DNA of 64,000 nt from UMGS1590 sp036303105 (GCA_036303105.1 JAXJBF010000053.1:23966-87965); one strand, 5' to 3'. Positions 1-8,122 are shown, counted from the stretch's first letter. Made by a program: numbers and translations. Notes: generated by a model not told the origin, from the letters alone.

Positions 1-1
1 A

Positions 2-1213
2 AGTGACGTCCTTGTTTTTGCACAGAAATGCAATACTAAAATAGGTACTATTGATTTATCTTTAGCGAAATATCTCGATGTATCAAAAATAGATAAATAT
101 CCTACAGAAGAATTTATGATGGATGGGGATATTATTCTAAATTCTACGGGGAACGGCACTCTTGGACGAGTCGGGATTTATCGCGATAGTAATAATCCGA
201 ATAAATTGCGATTAGTTCCAGATTCTCATGTGACAATTATAAGAGTAAATAAATGTATTTCTCTCGAATTTGTATTTTATTGTTTGAAATACTATCAGCC
301 TTATTTAGAAAAAAAGGGCTCTGGTTCGACTAATCAAACTGAATTAAGTGCAGAGAGTGTAAAAGTTATCATGCTTCCTCTCCCGCCGCTCGCTGAACAA
401 CAACGCATTGTGGCTAAAATCGAGGAATTGCTGCCACAGATTGACCGCTATGAGCAGGCGTGGAGCAAGCTGGAACAGTTCAATGCCCGCTTCCCAGAGG
501 ACATGAAAAAATCCCTACTGCAATACGCCATTCAAGGAAAACTCGTTGAACAGCGCCCAGAGGAAGGCAACGCCGAAGATCTTTATGCCCAAATCCAAGC
601 CGAAAAACAACGCCTCATCGCCGAAAAGAAAATCAAAAAACAAAAACCCCTCCCAGAAATCACCGACGATGAAAAGCCTTTCGAGATTCCAGAGAGTTGG
701 AAATGGGTGAGATTGGGAGAGATTGTGACTGTTTTAGGTGGAAAAAGAATACCTGCTGGTAGAAAATTAACAACAGAAAATACAGGCTATAAATATATTC
801 GTGTATCTGATATGAAGAATGGTACGGTTTTGAGTGATGATATACTATATGTGCCTAAAGATATTTATCCTACTATTTCTCGTTACATTATAAATAAGGA
901 AGATGTTTATATTACGGTAGCGGGCACTATAGGAAGAATTGGTAAAATACCTGAAGCACTCGATGGTGCGAATCTAACAGAAAATGCTGATAGGCTTGTT
1001 TTTTCTCTTCTTGATCAAGATTGGTTGATCAAATGTTTAGAATCGGATATTATTCAATCTCAGATCATAAATGTTACAACAAAAGTTGGACAACCAAAGT
1101 TAGCTATAAAAAGAATTCAAGACTTGCTGATTCCGCTCCCACCGTTCGCTGAACAAAAGCGCATTGTCGAAAAGCTGGAGCAACTCCTACCACTATGTGA
1201 ACAATTAAAATAA
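2..1213 (+). CDS. hsdS: Type I restriction-modification specificity subunit HsdS (5' end cut by window edge)
   Basis: The reading frame is open through the left edge, so the start lies outside the window; an internal ATG at 116 is not the true start. HsdS gives the type I restriction-modification complex its DNA target. The remaining 403 codons show the family architecture. First comes the end of target-recognition domain 1, then a central conserved helix (LPLPPLAEQQRIVAKIEELL, then MKKSLLQYAIQGKL). A second recognition domain opens with IPESWKWVRLGE, and the distal conserved helix (IPLPPFAEQKRIVEKLEQLL) ends the protein. HsdM and HsdR are not in the window and are presumably upstream. The conserved helices are visibly richer in GC than the two recognition domains, as expected where such domains are exchanged by recombination. 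Confidence 0.93.
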   Translation, partial: SDVLVFAQKCNTKIGTIDLSLAKYLDVSKIDKYPTEEFMMDGDIILNSTGNGTLGRVGIYRDSNNPNKLRLVPDSHVTIIRVNKCISLEFVFYCLKYYQPYLEKKGSGSTNQTELSAESVKVIMLPLPPLAEQQRIVAKIEELLPQIDRYEQAWSKLEQFNARFPEDMKKSLLQYAIQGKLVEQRPEEGNAEDLYAQIQAEKQRLIAEKKIKKQKPLPEITDDEKPFEIPESWKWVRLGEIVTVLGGKRIPAGRKLTTENTGYKYIRVSDMKNGTVLSDDILYVPKDIYPTISRYIINKEDVYITVAGTIGRIGKIPEALDGANLTENADRLVFSLLDQDWLIKCLESDIIQSQIINVTTKVGQPKLAIKRIQDLLIPLPPFAEQKRIVEKLEQLLPLCEQLK

Positions 1214-1281
1214 TAAAGATTGTAGAAAATAGTTGAAACTTTTCAAGTTGTTTTTTCTAATGATGAAATTGGGTGATATAT

Positions 1282-1719
1282 ATGGATTTTATTGAGACAT
1301 TACTTGTGGCATGTATTCCAGCAATTATAAGTGGAATTATTAGTTTTTTATTGGCCAAAAGTAAAGCAAAGATTGATACTGAAAATCTAGTCATTTCAAA
1401 TCAACATGAAATTGAAAGGCTGATGGAACAACATAAAATCGACATCGATGCGATTCGTGAACAACATCGTTTAGAAATGGATGCAAAAGAAAAAGAACAT
1501 CAACATAATCTTGAAATCATGCAAAAAGAGCATGAGAATGAACTCATTCGCCAAGAAAAAGAGACGGAGAATGCCGTGAAATATTCTGTGATGGGAGATG
1601 TTTTTACGGGACTATTTGGAGAGATTATGACTTCATCTGAAATAAAAGATATGCTCTCTAAAACAATCATGAATGGAATTGCTGACAATTCAACTTCAAA
1701 AAATAATCCGATAAAATGA
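1282..1719 (+). CDS. Small membrane-anchored coiled-coil protein, unknown function
   Basis: Not recognised. The 145-residue product has one N-terminal hydrophobic segment (about residues 3-24, rich in I/L/V/A). A long charged helix rich in Glu, Lys, His and Gln follows (about 30-100; repeated EQH and KEHE units), typical of a coiled coil. A short tail (about 105-145) completes it. I prefer ATG 1282, which has GGGTGA six bases upstream, over an in-frame GTG at 1273. It lies between hsdS and a two-gene cassette resembling an abortive-infection system and shares their AT-rich composition, so a defence role is possible. That is inference from context only. Confidence 0.65.
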   Translation: MDFIETLLVACIPAIISGIISFLLAKSKAKIDTENLVISNQHEIERLMEQHKIDIDAIREQHRLEMDAKEKEHQHNLEIMQKEHENELIRQEKETENAVKYSVMGDVFTGLFGEIMTSSEIKDMLSKTIMNGIADNSTSKNNPIK

Positions 1720-1747
1720 TTTTGTTATATCTTGTATGAGGTGAAAA

Positions 1748-2710
1748 ATGTCAAAGAATGAAACACTTACAGCTTATAAATGTAGCTTTAAGTATTTAAA
1801 AAGAAATAATCCATGTAAAGAAGATTTAAAAGAGCAAATAAAATCTGATGCTATACCAGAATATAATTTTAAAGATTTTATTAAAGATTTCAGCGAGTTT
1901 ACATCTACACCTTTTTTGGTAAATGGAAATAATTCAGCGAAAGCAATCGAGTTGCCAAATGAGCAAATTCATCTTCGTAGTAATGAAGGTGATGAATATC
2001 GCTGGATGATTGTTCCAAATGTAGGGAAAAAAGGGAAACCTATAAAAATTATTAAGACTGATAGTGGTAAAATTTACAACTTTAACTCTAAAAGCGCCGC
2101 ACTTTATGCACATAACATTTTTCTATATCAGAAAGCGGATATGGCCATTGCAATCTTTCATCGTCAAAATGGTTCTGGATGTAAGAGTGTTTTTTTGGAA
2201 GTTGCCAATCAAATGTTGAGAAAAAAGGGCATGAAATTAGAAATGGAATTGTATTTACCACTGATTTCTCGAGATGATGATGCCATTATTCCTACAAAAA
2301 TTTATTTGCAATATACCTCTAAAGAGGTATCTTCTGATATTGCAGATAATAGAAGAAAAAAGAAGCATGAGATAATAAAAGAGTTAGGTTTCAATCTCGA
2401 AGCAAAAGAAAACCATAAAATAAAAAAAATTGTTGATTCATTAAAAAATAGAGAGATTGATAGTAATACGGCTTTTGCAAAAATTAAAAGCGAATACCCT
2501 GATTTGGAAAATTATAATAATGCAGAGATATATCTACGCATAAATAAACGTGAGCATAAGGTTAAATGGAATGATTTAGATTCCATATTAGGAAAATATG
2601 ATATAACAGATAGGTTGTATAGAGGATATAAGATTTCTAAGGATTTTATTGGCGAATTAACAAAATTATCAGATGAGTATTATTCTAAGATAATATCAGA
2701 GGAAAAATAA
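1748..2710 (+). CDS. RexA-like soluble protein of a putative two-gene abortive-infection cassette
   Basis: A 320-residue basic, Lys/Asn/Ile-rich soluble protein with no signal or membrane segment; start at ATG 1748 behind GAGGTGA. No catalytic motif is recognised. Three points suggest a relative of lambda RexA (the DNA-binding sensor of phage exclusion). Its size is near RexA's 279 residues. A central block (FHRQNGSGCKSVFLEVANQ, then RKKGMKLEMELYLPL) recalls from memory the RexA GKGMSL...PL region. It is followed after one base by a small multi-pass membrane protein in the rexA-rexB order. KwaB of the Kiwa system (also paired with a four-helix membrane protein) is an alternative, but the gene order is opposite. 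Assignment is inference. Confidence 0.6.
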   Translation: MSKNETLTAYKCSFKYLKRNNPCKEDLKEQIKSDAIPEYNFKDFIKDFSEFTSTPFLVNGNNSAKAIELPNEQIHLRSNEGDEYRWMIVPNVGKKGKPIKIIKTDSGKIYNFNSKSAALYAHNIFLYQKADMAIAIFHRQNGSGCKSVFLEVANQMLRKKGMKLEMELYLPLISRDDDAIIPTKIYLQYTSKEVSSDIADNRRKKKHEIIKELGFNLEAKENHKIKKIVDSLKNREIDSNTAFAKIKSEYPDLENYNNAEIYLRINKREHKVKWNDLDSILGKYDITDRLYRGYKISKDFIGELTKLSDEYYSKIISEEK

Positions 2711-2711
2711 A

Positions 2712-3242
2712 ATGGATAAGTATACTTTGATTATATTTGTAATTTTATTTCTCATGTTGTTTTGTAATAAAAAAGTTCGCTTATCGTCTGTTATAAAAAA
2801 ACAGCTGTTCGTTTTTAGAAATGATAGAACGAATAAAATTTCCATCTGGGATATTTGCTGCTTTATTGTTTTTCCAATAATAATTTCATTTATTAGTGTG
2901 TTTCAATTGGATTTCATAATAAAAACTAGTTTAGCAGAATTATTAACTAATGTTTTTTCTATTATATTTACTGTTGTGTTTGGATTTTCGACGATTATGA
3001 TCGATAAATTGTATTGCAAAATAACAATCGATCGACAAATTGCCACAGAAGCCTTTGCATCACTTATTTTTACTAATATTTTGTCGTTAATTGCAGCTAT
3101 TTTATCAATATGTCTCACTCAAATAGAATCAACTGAATGTGTTAAAATGCTATCTTTTGTGGTGTTGACCATTTCTTTAATAATTATTATGCTTGTTATG
3201 ATGGTTACAAAAAGAACTTTTGCTTTATATTCAGGTGATTAA
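2712..3242 (+). CDS. RexB-like multi-pass membrane protein
   Basis: A 176-residue hydrophobic protein starting one base after the preceding stop, so translation is probably coupled. Hydrophobic segments are visible at about residues 3-18, 48-68, 76-98, 112-134 and 143-164. A basic loop (KLYCKITIDRQIA) lies between the third and fourth. Apart from the extra N-terminal segment, the layout matches lambda RexB: 144 residues, four helices, with a short positively charged loop in the middle. RexB is an ion channel that depolarises the membrane when RexA is triggered. No pore or selectivity motif can be identified here. The very low GC content matches its upstream partner and differs from the later core genes, consistent with acquisition as a unit. 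Confidence 0.6.
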   Translation: MDKYTLIIFVILFLMLFCNKKVRLSSVIKKQLFVFRNDRTNKISIWDICCFIVFPIIISFISVFQLDFIIKTSLAELLTNVFSIIFTVVFGFSTIMIDKLYCKITIDRQIATEAFASLIFTNILSLIAAILSICLTQIESTECVKMLSFVVLTISLIIIMLVMMVTKRTFALYSGD

Positions 3243-3341
3243 AATAAATGTTTGACGAAACGTGAATTATCATGAAAAAAGATTTGCGTTTCGGCTATTT
3301 GTAGGAAGGTAGTAGTTTGAATAGTTTGCCTCACTCATATT

Positions 3342-3370
3342 AAAAAAGCTCACACCGTGTTGGTGTGAGC
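3342..3370 (-). terminator. Rho-independent terminator just outside the IS left end
   Basis: Stem GCTCACACC (3348-3356) pairs with GGTGTGAGC (3362-3370). On the minus strand it is followed by a run of six T (complement of 3342-3347). It abuts the inferred left end of the insertion sequence. Confidence 0.6.
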
Positions 3371-3383
3371 TCAGACTGTAGAT

Positions 3384-3419
3384 AAACCCTATTTTGGCAA
3401 AAATGTCAAAATAGGGTTT
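3384..3419. terminator. Hairpin inside left end of the IS
   Basis: A perfect 13-bp inverted repeat, AAACCCTATTTTG (3384-3396) against CAAAATAGGGTTT (3407-3419), loop of ten bases. It overlaps the terminal repeat. It probably blocks read-through transcription across the element end. Confidence 0.6.
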
Positions 3420-3433
3420 TCTCATCTATTCTG

Positions 3434-3466
3434 AAAAAAAGCAGCTATCTTCCCTCAGATAGCTGC
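3434..3466 (-). terminator. Transposase terminator overlapping its stop codon
   Basis: GCAGCTATCT (3441-3450) pairs perfectly with AGATAGCTGC (3457-3466). On the minus strand the stem is followed by seven T (complement of 3434-3440). The transposase stop lies inside the loop/stem. Confidence 0.75.
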
Positions 3467-4831
3467 CAATGGCGTCCCATGTGTATTCTTCCATTTCCAC
3501 ATTGCCAGCTTTTTCAAATTCATTGCAGCATATTTAAGCTTCACCCAGTTTGTCACTTGGGCCAAGCCTCTATACGGTGTATAGCGCATCCCATGCTTTT
3601 CTTTTGCATCTGCAAAGACGCGCTCTATCTTTTCCTGCCGTTGCTTGTACAGCTCTTTGTATTTGTGTGTATGTCTGGCATCTTCTGCCATTTCTACATA
3701 ATCACTCCACAGATGCCGGGTAACGGTTTTCTCGTTCTTTGCGTTACTGGTGCATTGTTCTTTTGTCGGGCACGCTGCGCAGATATAGCTTCTGCTTTTG
3801 TATTCTCTGTATCCGTTTCTATTGGTGGTGGCGTAATGGAGTATTTTGTTTTCGGGGCAGATGATGTCGTCATAGTAGCTGTCATAGACGTATTCGTACC
3901 ATGGGTGTCCGCCTTTTTTTCCTTTTGGTCTGGTGTAGGCAGTTGAAAGGATGCGCCCTTGGCTAAATATTCTTCTGCAGATCCATGGTGTTTTGTAGGC
4001 GCTGTCTGCGACGACGATCTGGTGCCCTGGATAATGTTCACATAGTTGGTCATAGAGTGGATCGAAGGCTGCGCTGTCATGGATGTTTCCTGCTGTGACG
4101 ACGACATCGAGGATGAAGTTGTGGCTGTCACATGCTGTGTGGGCTTCATAGGCAAAGCATTTCTTGTGTTCTCCTTTGTGGAAGAGTCCACTGTCTGGGT
4201 CTGTGGTTGAGACGATGGCTTCTTTTTCTTCCGGTGGCTGATCATCGTCGTCAAAGGGTTTTTTGTCATGTTCTTCACGGTCTTTGTTGATTTCTGCAAA
4301 AAGCTCTTTGGCGTATCGTTTGGTTTGTTTGGGTACGGACTTCTTTGCTTTTTTCTTTGTATTGGCACTGGCTTTTATATGGGTGCCATCAATGAATATT
4401 GCTTCTGTATCGAGATAGCCTTCTTCGGCAGCAGTATTTAAAATCCAGCGGAAAACATATTCGATCGTTTTTTGAGAAAAGCGGTGTTTGAAATTGTGGC
4501 TGACGGTGGAGAAATGAGGGATGGGATCATTGATGGGAATGCCTAAGAACCAACGATATGCCATGTTCATATTGATTTCTTCCAAGGTACGGCGCAGGGA
4601 AGGGATAGCGTAGATGTGCTGGATAAGGACGATCTTGAATAAGATAACGGGATCGACACTGGGACGGCCGTTGTCTTCACAGTAAAGGTCTTCGACAAAA
4701 TCATAGATTTTGTCGAAATCAATGGCAGCATCTATTTTACGGAGAAGGTCGTCTTCTGGAACCATGGCGTCAAGACTGACAAATTCAATGACGTTACGTT
4801 TATTTGGATATTTAGCTAACATATGAATCAC
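3455..4831 (-). CDS. IS1182-family DDE transposase
   Basis: A 458-residue transposase, full length for the family. The N-terminal DUF772-type region (about 1-130) contains the conserved GRPSVDPVILFKIVLIQ and FSTVSHNFKHRF blocks. The DDE core follows: IFIDGTHIKASANTKK (first Asp near 145), VVVTAGNIHDSAAF and IVVADSAYKT (second Asp near 275). The third acidic residue is in the C-terminal ERVFADAKEKHGMRY block. A Cys cluster (CAACPTKEQC) precedes the last catalytic segment, as in IS1182 and IS5-like relatives. It is the only gene of the element and catalyses excision and insertion. Long open frames in other phases of this region (for example 3694-4368 minus) are artefacts. Confidence 0.95.
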   Translation of the reverse strand: MIHMLAKYPNKRNVIEFVSLDAMVPEDDLLRKIDAAIDFDKIYDFVEDLYCEDNGRPSVDPVILFKIVLIQHIYAIPSLRRTLEEINMNMAYRWFLGIPINDPIPHFSTVSHNFKHRFSQKTIEYVFRWILNTAAEEGYLDTEAIFIDGTHIKASANTKKKAKKSVPKQTKRYAKELFAEINKDREEHDKKPFDDDDQPPEEKEAIVSTTDPDSGLFHKGEHKKCFAYEAHTACDSHNFILDVVVTAGNIHDSAAFDPLYDQLCEHYPGHQIVVADSAYKTPWICRRIFSQGRILSTAYTRPKGKKGGHPWYEYVYDSYYDDIICPENKILHYATTNRNGYREYKSRSYICAACPTKEQCTSNAKNEKTVTRHLWSDYVEMAEDARHTHKYKELYKQRQEKIERVFADAKEKHGMRYTPYRGLAQVTNWVKLKYAAMNLKKLAMWKWKNTHGTPLAAI

Positions 4832-4869
4832 CCCATATACATTTTACTGCATGTTAAGGCTTAAGACGA

Positions 4870-4899
4870 GAAAAAGGCCACCTTGCGGTGACCTTTTTC
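4870..4899. terminator. Hairpin inside right end of the IS, upstream of the transposase
   Basis: GAAAAAGGCCACC (4870-4882) pairs with GGTGACCTTTTTC (4887-4899), one mismatch, four-base loop. It lies between the element end and the transposase start, where it would stop transcription arriving from outside. Confidence 0.55.
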
Positions 4900-4909
4900 G
4901 ACAAGCTGA

Positions 4910-4947
4910 AACGGCCTTTGCAATGCAAAGGCCGTTTCTTGTTTAGC
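4910..4947 (+). terminator. Perfect hairpin abutting the IS right end
   Basis: The arms AAACGGCCTTTGC and GCAAAGGCCGTTT flank a three-base loop, with a T-rich tail (CTTGTTT) on the plus strand. It may be the palindromic target beside which the element inserted. Confidence 0.5.
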
Positions 4948-4948
4948 G

Positions 4949-4984
4949 ATCAAAAGCTCTGGGCATACTCTCAGAGCTTTTGAT
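4949..4984 (-). terminator. Terminator of the lipoprotein gene
   Basis: ATCAAAAGCTCTG (4949-4961) pairs with CAGAGCTTTTGAT (4972-4984) directly downstream of the minus-strand lipoprotein gene. The T tract is part of the stem. Confidence 0.55.
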
Positions 4985-4995
4985 ATGATGCTGTA

Positions 4996-6159
4996 TTATT
5001 CTGGCTGCTGAACAGCGTAAACCTCGACATCGTCGTAGTCACTGAAGCTGCTCTTTGATGAAATGTTAAAGTCTACAGTTTTTCCTGCTGCAATGGTGCC
5101 AATCTTTCCAGTAACACCACCAACGATGTTGTTGCCGCGCTTGAAGACAACGGTGGCAATAACATTTTCCTGATCTTCATCAGTATTATTTGTAATGGTG
5201 CCTGTGAAAGTTGTGTTGTCTTTATCATGATTTTCGTCAACATCATTCACTTGCAAATCACCCACCGCTGGGATACCTGAACCTGCAAATGCTTTGAAAT
5301 CATAATCGTTGTTTTCCACCGTAATTTCTACTTTGTCTGGCTTGCCTTTTGGACAATTGATCGAATCACCAAAACAAAGGGTATCCCCCGGCGCAATGGA
5401 TGAGATTGAGCAATTTTGCTTGGTCAATACACGTTCATCTTTATCAAGAACGGTAATTTCAATATTTGGTGTCATAATGGCATTATATGCATTCGGATTT
5501 TTGATCTCAACAGCATAATAGATCAACGAATTGCCGCCTTCCATGGTTTCTACAGTGTATCCCGTATCGAGCACTTCGATATCCTGCACCTTTTCTTTCT
5601 CTGCAGCTTCTTTATCAGCGGCTGAAGTGTCTTTGTCGTCCTTATCTTCTTTATTATCCTTGTCGTCTTTATCGTCATCGGATTCTGGCAGGTCAACCGC
5701 CAGATAGGTGTAGTCAATATCAGAAGGAATGAGAACGGTTTCTGCACCTGTTGTAGAACCTTCCAAGGTTAGCTTACCATCAGCATAACTAAAAGTACGC
5801 GTTTCATCGGTGGAACCATACGCTGTCGTTGCCATGATGTCATCATCACGCTCAGATTCCCAACTGTAGGTATCAGTATCTTCTGTTGGCGCATCATAAG
5901 TGCCCGCCCAATAAACAGAACCATTCTGATCATAGCTGGAGACCCAATGCAGTTCAATCAGATCACCCTTGATGAAACCTGCCAAATAATAGCCATTGCC
6001 TTGCGTTTCTGCGATCCAGCTTCCTTGCAAATCCAGTGCATTGACTGCTTCACTTTCTGGCGTGGCTGATGTATCATTACCAGCATTGTTGCCACAACCT
6101 ACTGCAAACACCATCACACCGATAAGCACAAAAGCCAGAATCTTTTTTCGTAGATTCAT
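4996..6159 (-). CDS. Cell-envelope lipoprotein with FxLYD-like C-terminal domains
   Basis: The start is set at 6159, where the ATG follows AAGGAGAG; the longer frame from 6207 adds an untypical leader. The 387-residue product begins with a lipoprotein signal (MNLRKKILAFVLIGVMVFAV followed by the lipobox Cys) and so should be lipid-anchored outside the membrane. A compact domain at about 35-155 has a WIAETQGNGYYLAGF-like beta pattern. A low-complexity Asp/Lys linker (about 160-190) follows. Two beta-sandwich modules at the C-terminus resemble FxLYD domains (YYAVEIKNPNAYNAI; TFTGTITNNTDED). Function is unknown. Its first gene neighbour is the IS. Confidence 0.8.
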   Translation of the reverse strand: MNLRKKILAFVLIGVMVFAVGCGNNAGNDTSATPESEAVNALDLQGSWIAETQGNGYYLAGFIKGDLIELHWVSSYDQNGSVYWAGTYDAPTEDTDTYSWESERDDDIMATTAYGSTDETRTFSYADGKLTLEGSTTGAETVLIPSDIDYTYLAVDLPESDDDKDDKDNKEDKDDKDTSAADKEAAEKEKVQDIEVLDTGYTVETMEGGNSLIYYAVEIKNPNAYNAIMTPNIEITVLDKDERVLTKQNCSISSIAPGDTLCFGDSINCPKGKPDKVEITVENNDYDFKAFAGSGIPAVGDLQVNDVDENHDKDNTTFTGTITNNTDEDQENVIATVVFKRGNNIVGGVTGKIGTIAAGKTVDFNISSKSSFSDYDDVEVYAVQQPE

Positions 6160-6304
6160 GATGTCTCTCTCCTTGTAAACATGTTCGATTTTAAATGAAT
6201 CGAACATTATCCATTAAAATAATGACAAATTAATTACACCATATCCCGTAGGAATTTTCAATTGAAACTTTTTTATGAACAAGCGGTTTTTACACTGATG
6301 ATCC

Positions 6305-6814
6305 TTATTCCATCAAGATGCCCAGGTTGCGCAGTGCAGCGCGCACACGTTCTGCTGCCGCTTCATCCGGGCAGCGCAAAGTATGAAGATGAATGCCATC
6401 GGTTAAAGCACTAATAGGCTGTGCCGAAGCATTGTAAGATTTTTCGATAAAGGCAGCAACTTCATAACGGTTTGAAAGGTCCAATTGACCAGTAAGCTGA
6501 CCATAGATCGGATGGGAAACAATCACATCCAACACTGTGCAGCCTTGGTCAACCATCGCATTAAGTTCTTCCTGCATATGTGCAGCGTCATGACGGCATG
6601 CTACCTGACAAACAAACCCATCCTGATGCCGATCACAAATGTAACCATGCGGCGTTGCAAGGATCTCATTACCAGCCGCACGCAAAAGCGCAATATCCCC
6701 TACAATGATCTGACGACTCACTGAACATTCCGCCGCCAATGTTGACGCGCTGATAGCAGCGTCCGCCGTTTGCAGCCGCTGCAATATTTTTTCCCGTCGT
6801 TCTTTTGCGTTCAT
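6305..6814 (-). CDS. niaR: NiaR-type nicotinate-responsive transcriptional repressor (HTH + 3H domain)
   Basis: A 169-residue protein with an N-terminal winged helix (about 1-60: REKILQRLQTADAAISASTLA, then CSVSRQIIVGDIALLRAAG). The C-terminal 3H domain carries three conserved His sites for metal and ligand (RHDAAH, SHPIYGQL, TDGIHLHTL). NiaR proteins repress NAD-biosynthesis and niacin-uptake genes when nicotinate is abundant. ATG 6814 is preferred because GAGGTG lies six bases upstream. A minus-strand TATAAT (6845-6840) marks its probable promoter. It is divergent from an ion permease gene at 6992. No nad genes are in the window, so its targets are likely elsewhere. The palindrome at 8217-8236 is one candidate operator. 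Confidence 0.88.
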   Translation of the reverse strand: MNAKERREKILQRLQTADAAISASTLAAECSVSRQIIVGDIALLRAAGNEILATPHGYICDRHQDGFVCQVACRHDAAHMQEELNAMVDQGCTVLDVIVSHPIYGQLTGQLDLSNRYEVAAFIEKSYNASAQPISALTDGIHLHTLRCPDEAAAERVRAALRNLGILME

Positions 6815-6915
6815 GATGCCCACCTCTTTCTTTCATTACATTATAGAGGATATGACGCGCAAGGTCTAGCAGCAAGCGTAGACGAATATGAGAATGATTT
6901 TGGTCGTTTCTAGCA

Positions 6916-6944
6916 TTGCCGCTAACGGCTGGCACAGGTATAAT
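6916..6944 (+). promoter_or_regulatory. Sigma-A promoter for the 6992 permease gene
   Basis: TTGCCG (6916-6921), 17-base spacer, TATAAT (6939-6944), followed by a strong AAAGGAGG site. Confidence 0.7.
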
Positions 6945-6991
6945 AGAATGCAGTGTGCAAAATACGGATAATATTGAAAGGAGGCGCGCCA

Positions 6992-8122
6992 TTGCGAAAA
7001 ATCATACGTTGGTTCAAACAAGAAACGGTACTGTCCGTCGCTTTTATTCTGGCGCTTGTATCCTCATTGATCATCCATCCAGATGCAGGCTATCTGGCAT
7101 ATCCAGACTATCGCACGCTGGCTTTGCTGTTTTGTCTGATGATTATTGTTGCTGGTCTGCAGCATCTTGGCGTATTTGCGCTACTGGGACAAGCATTGAT
7201 CAAAAAGGCCCACAGTCTGCGTATGTTATACGCAATTATGATTCTGCTCTGCTTCTTTTGCAGCATGGTGATTACCAACGATGTGACTCTGATCACATTT
7301 GTACCATTTACAATTCTTGTGTTTCGCATGATCGAACGTGAGGATCGCGTACTCAAACTGGTGGTACTGGAAACCATCGCTGCCAATCTTGGCAGTATGG
7401 CAACGCCAATCGGAAACCCACAAAATCTCTATCTCTATTCCATATCGAACATGTCGTTTGCTGATTTTGCCTGGGCCGTTTGGCCTTATACGCTGCTTGC
7501 TTTGGTGCTGCTGTTGGCAAGTGTGCGCACAGTGCGCGAAGCACCACTGAGCCATCGCCTGGTTAGCGATGAAACGGCCGCCCCTCTCTCTGCATCCAAC
7601 CATTTGAGTCGTGCGATGGCACCTTATTTGGTGTTGTTGGCACTGTGTCTCTTGGTGGTGTTTCGTATTCTGCCATATGGACCAGTGCTGGTGATTTTGG
7701 CTCTGGTCGTTTTCGTGGTTGATCGCAGCCTGTTCCGACAAGTAGATTATGGTCTTTTGGCAACGTTTATCTGTTTCTTTGTTTTTATTGGCAATGTCAA
7801 GCGTATTTCTGCTGTCAGCACGTTGCTGGTTTCCCTTATGGCCGGACGCGAACTGGGAGCGGGTATCCTTACCAGTCAAATCATCAGCAATGTACCAGCG
7901 GCAATTTTATTATCAGGATTCACACATAATCTCACCACGCTGCTAACGGCAGTCAATCTTGGCGGCCTGGGGACATTGGTGGCTTCGTTGGCAAGTTTAA
8001 TTTCGTTCAAGTTTTTCAGCAAAGATTATCCAGCACAAAAAGGCCATTTCCTGAAAGTATTCACCATTTGGAATGTAGGGTTCCTGATTATTCTCACACT
8101 ATTGGCAATGGTTCTGATTTAA
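6992..8122 (+). CDS. ArsB/NhaD-like SLC13-type membrane permease
   Basis: TTG 6992 is chosen as start because AAAGGAGG sits eight bases upstream; the GTG at 6953 has no such site. The 376-residue product has about ten hydrophobic helices. Family features of the ion-transporter superfamily containing ArsB, NhaD and CitM are visible. There are two related halves, each with an Asn/Pro re-entrant motif: MVITNDVTLITFVPF with AANLGSMATPIGNPQNLYLY in the first, SQIISNVPAAILLSGF in the second. The substrate could be arsenite, Na+/H+ or an organic or inorganic anion and cannot be told from sequence. It is divergent from niaR, so control by nicotinate is possible but unproven. Confidence 0.82.
   Translation: MRKIIRWFKQETVLSVAFILALVSSLIIHPDAGYLAYPDYRTLALLFCLMIIVAGLQHLGVFALLGQALIKKAHSLRMLYAIMILLCFFCSMVITNDVTLITFVPFTILVFRMIEREDRVLKLVVLETIAANLGSMATPIGNPQNLYLYSISNMSFADFAWAVWPYTLLALVLLLASVRTVREAPLSHRLVSDETAAPLSASNHLSRAMAPYLVLLALCLLVVFRILPYGPVLVILALVVFVVDRSLFRQVDYGLLATFICFFVFIGNVKRISAVSTLLVSLMAGRELGAGILTSQIISNVPAAILLSGFTHNLTTLLTAVNLGGLGTLVASLASLISFKFFSKDYPAQKGHFLKVFTIWNVGFLIILTLLAMVLI

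Larger units (their letters stand above)
3371..4909. mobile_element. IS1182-family insertion sequence, apparently complete
   Basis: Boundaries are inferred from imperfect terminal inverted repeats. The left end reads TCAGACTGTAGATAAA from 3371. The right end, read inward on the minus strand from 4909, is TCAGCTTGTCGAAAAA. They share TCAG-N2-TGT-N-GA-N-AAA. A stable hairpin sits inside each end (3384-3419 and 4870-4899), with the single transposase gene between them on the minus strand. No target duplication is evident. Both outside flanks are themselves hairpins (3348-3370 and 4910-4938). The transposase is intact, so the element may be active. It separates the AT-rich defence segment from the following genes. 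Confidence 0.75.

Noticed and set aside
1748..3242. Kiwa (KwaA/KwaB) defence system
   Set aside because: Kiwa has the membrane gene first and a DUF4868 protein second; the order here is reversed and I cannot see the DUF4868 features. Kept only as an alternative to RexAB.
3479..4368. Long open frames on both strands inside the transposase gene (155 and 224 codons)
   Set aside because: They are out-of-phase shadows of the intact DDE transposase and have no ribosome binding site or family features.
7226..7879. 217-codon frame antisense to the ArsB/NhaD-like gene
   Set aside because: His/Gln-rich antisense artefact without family features.
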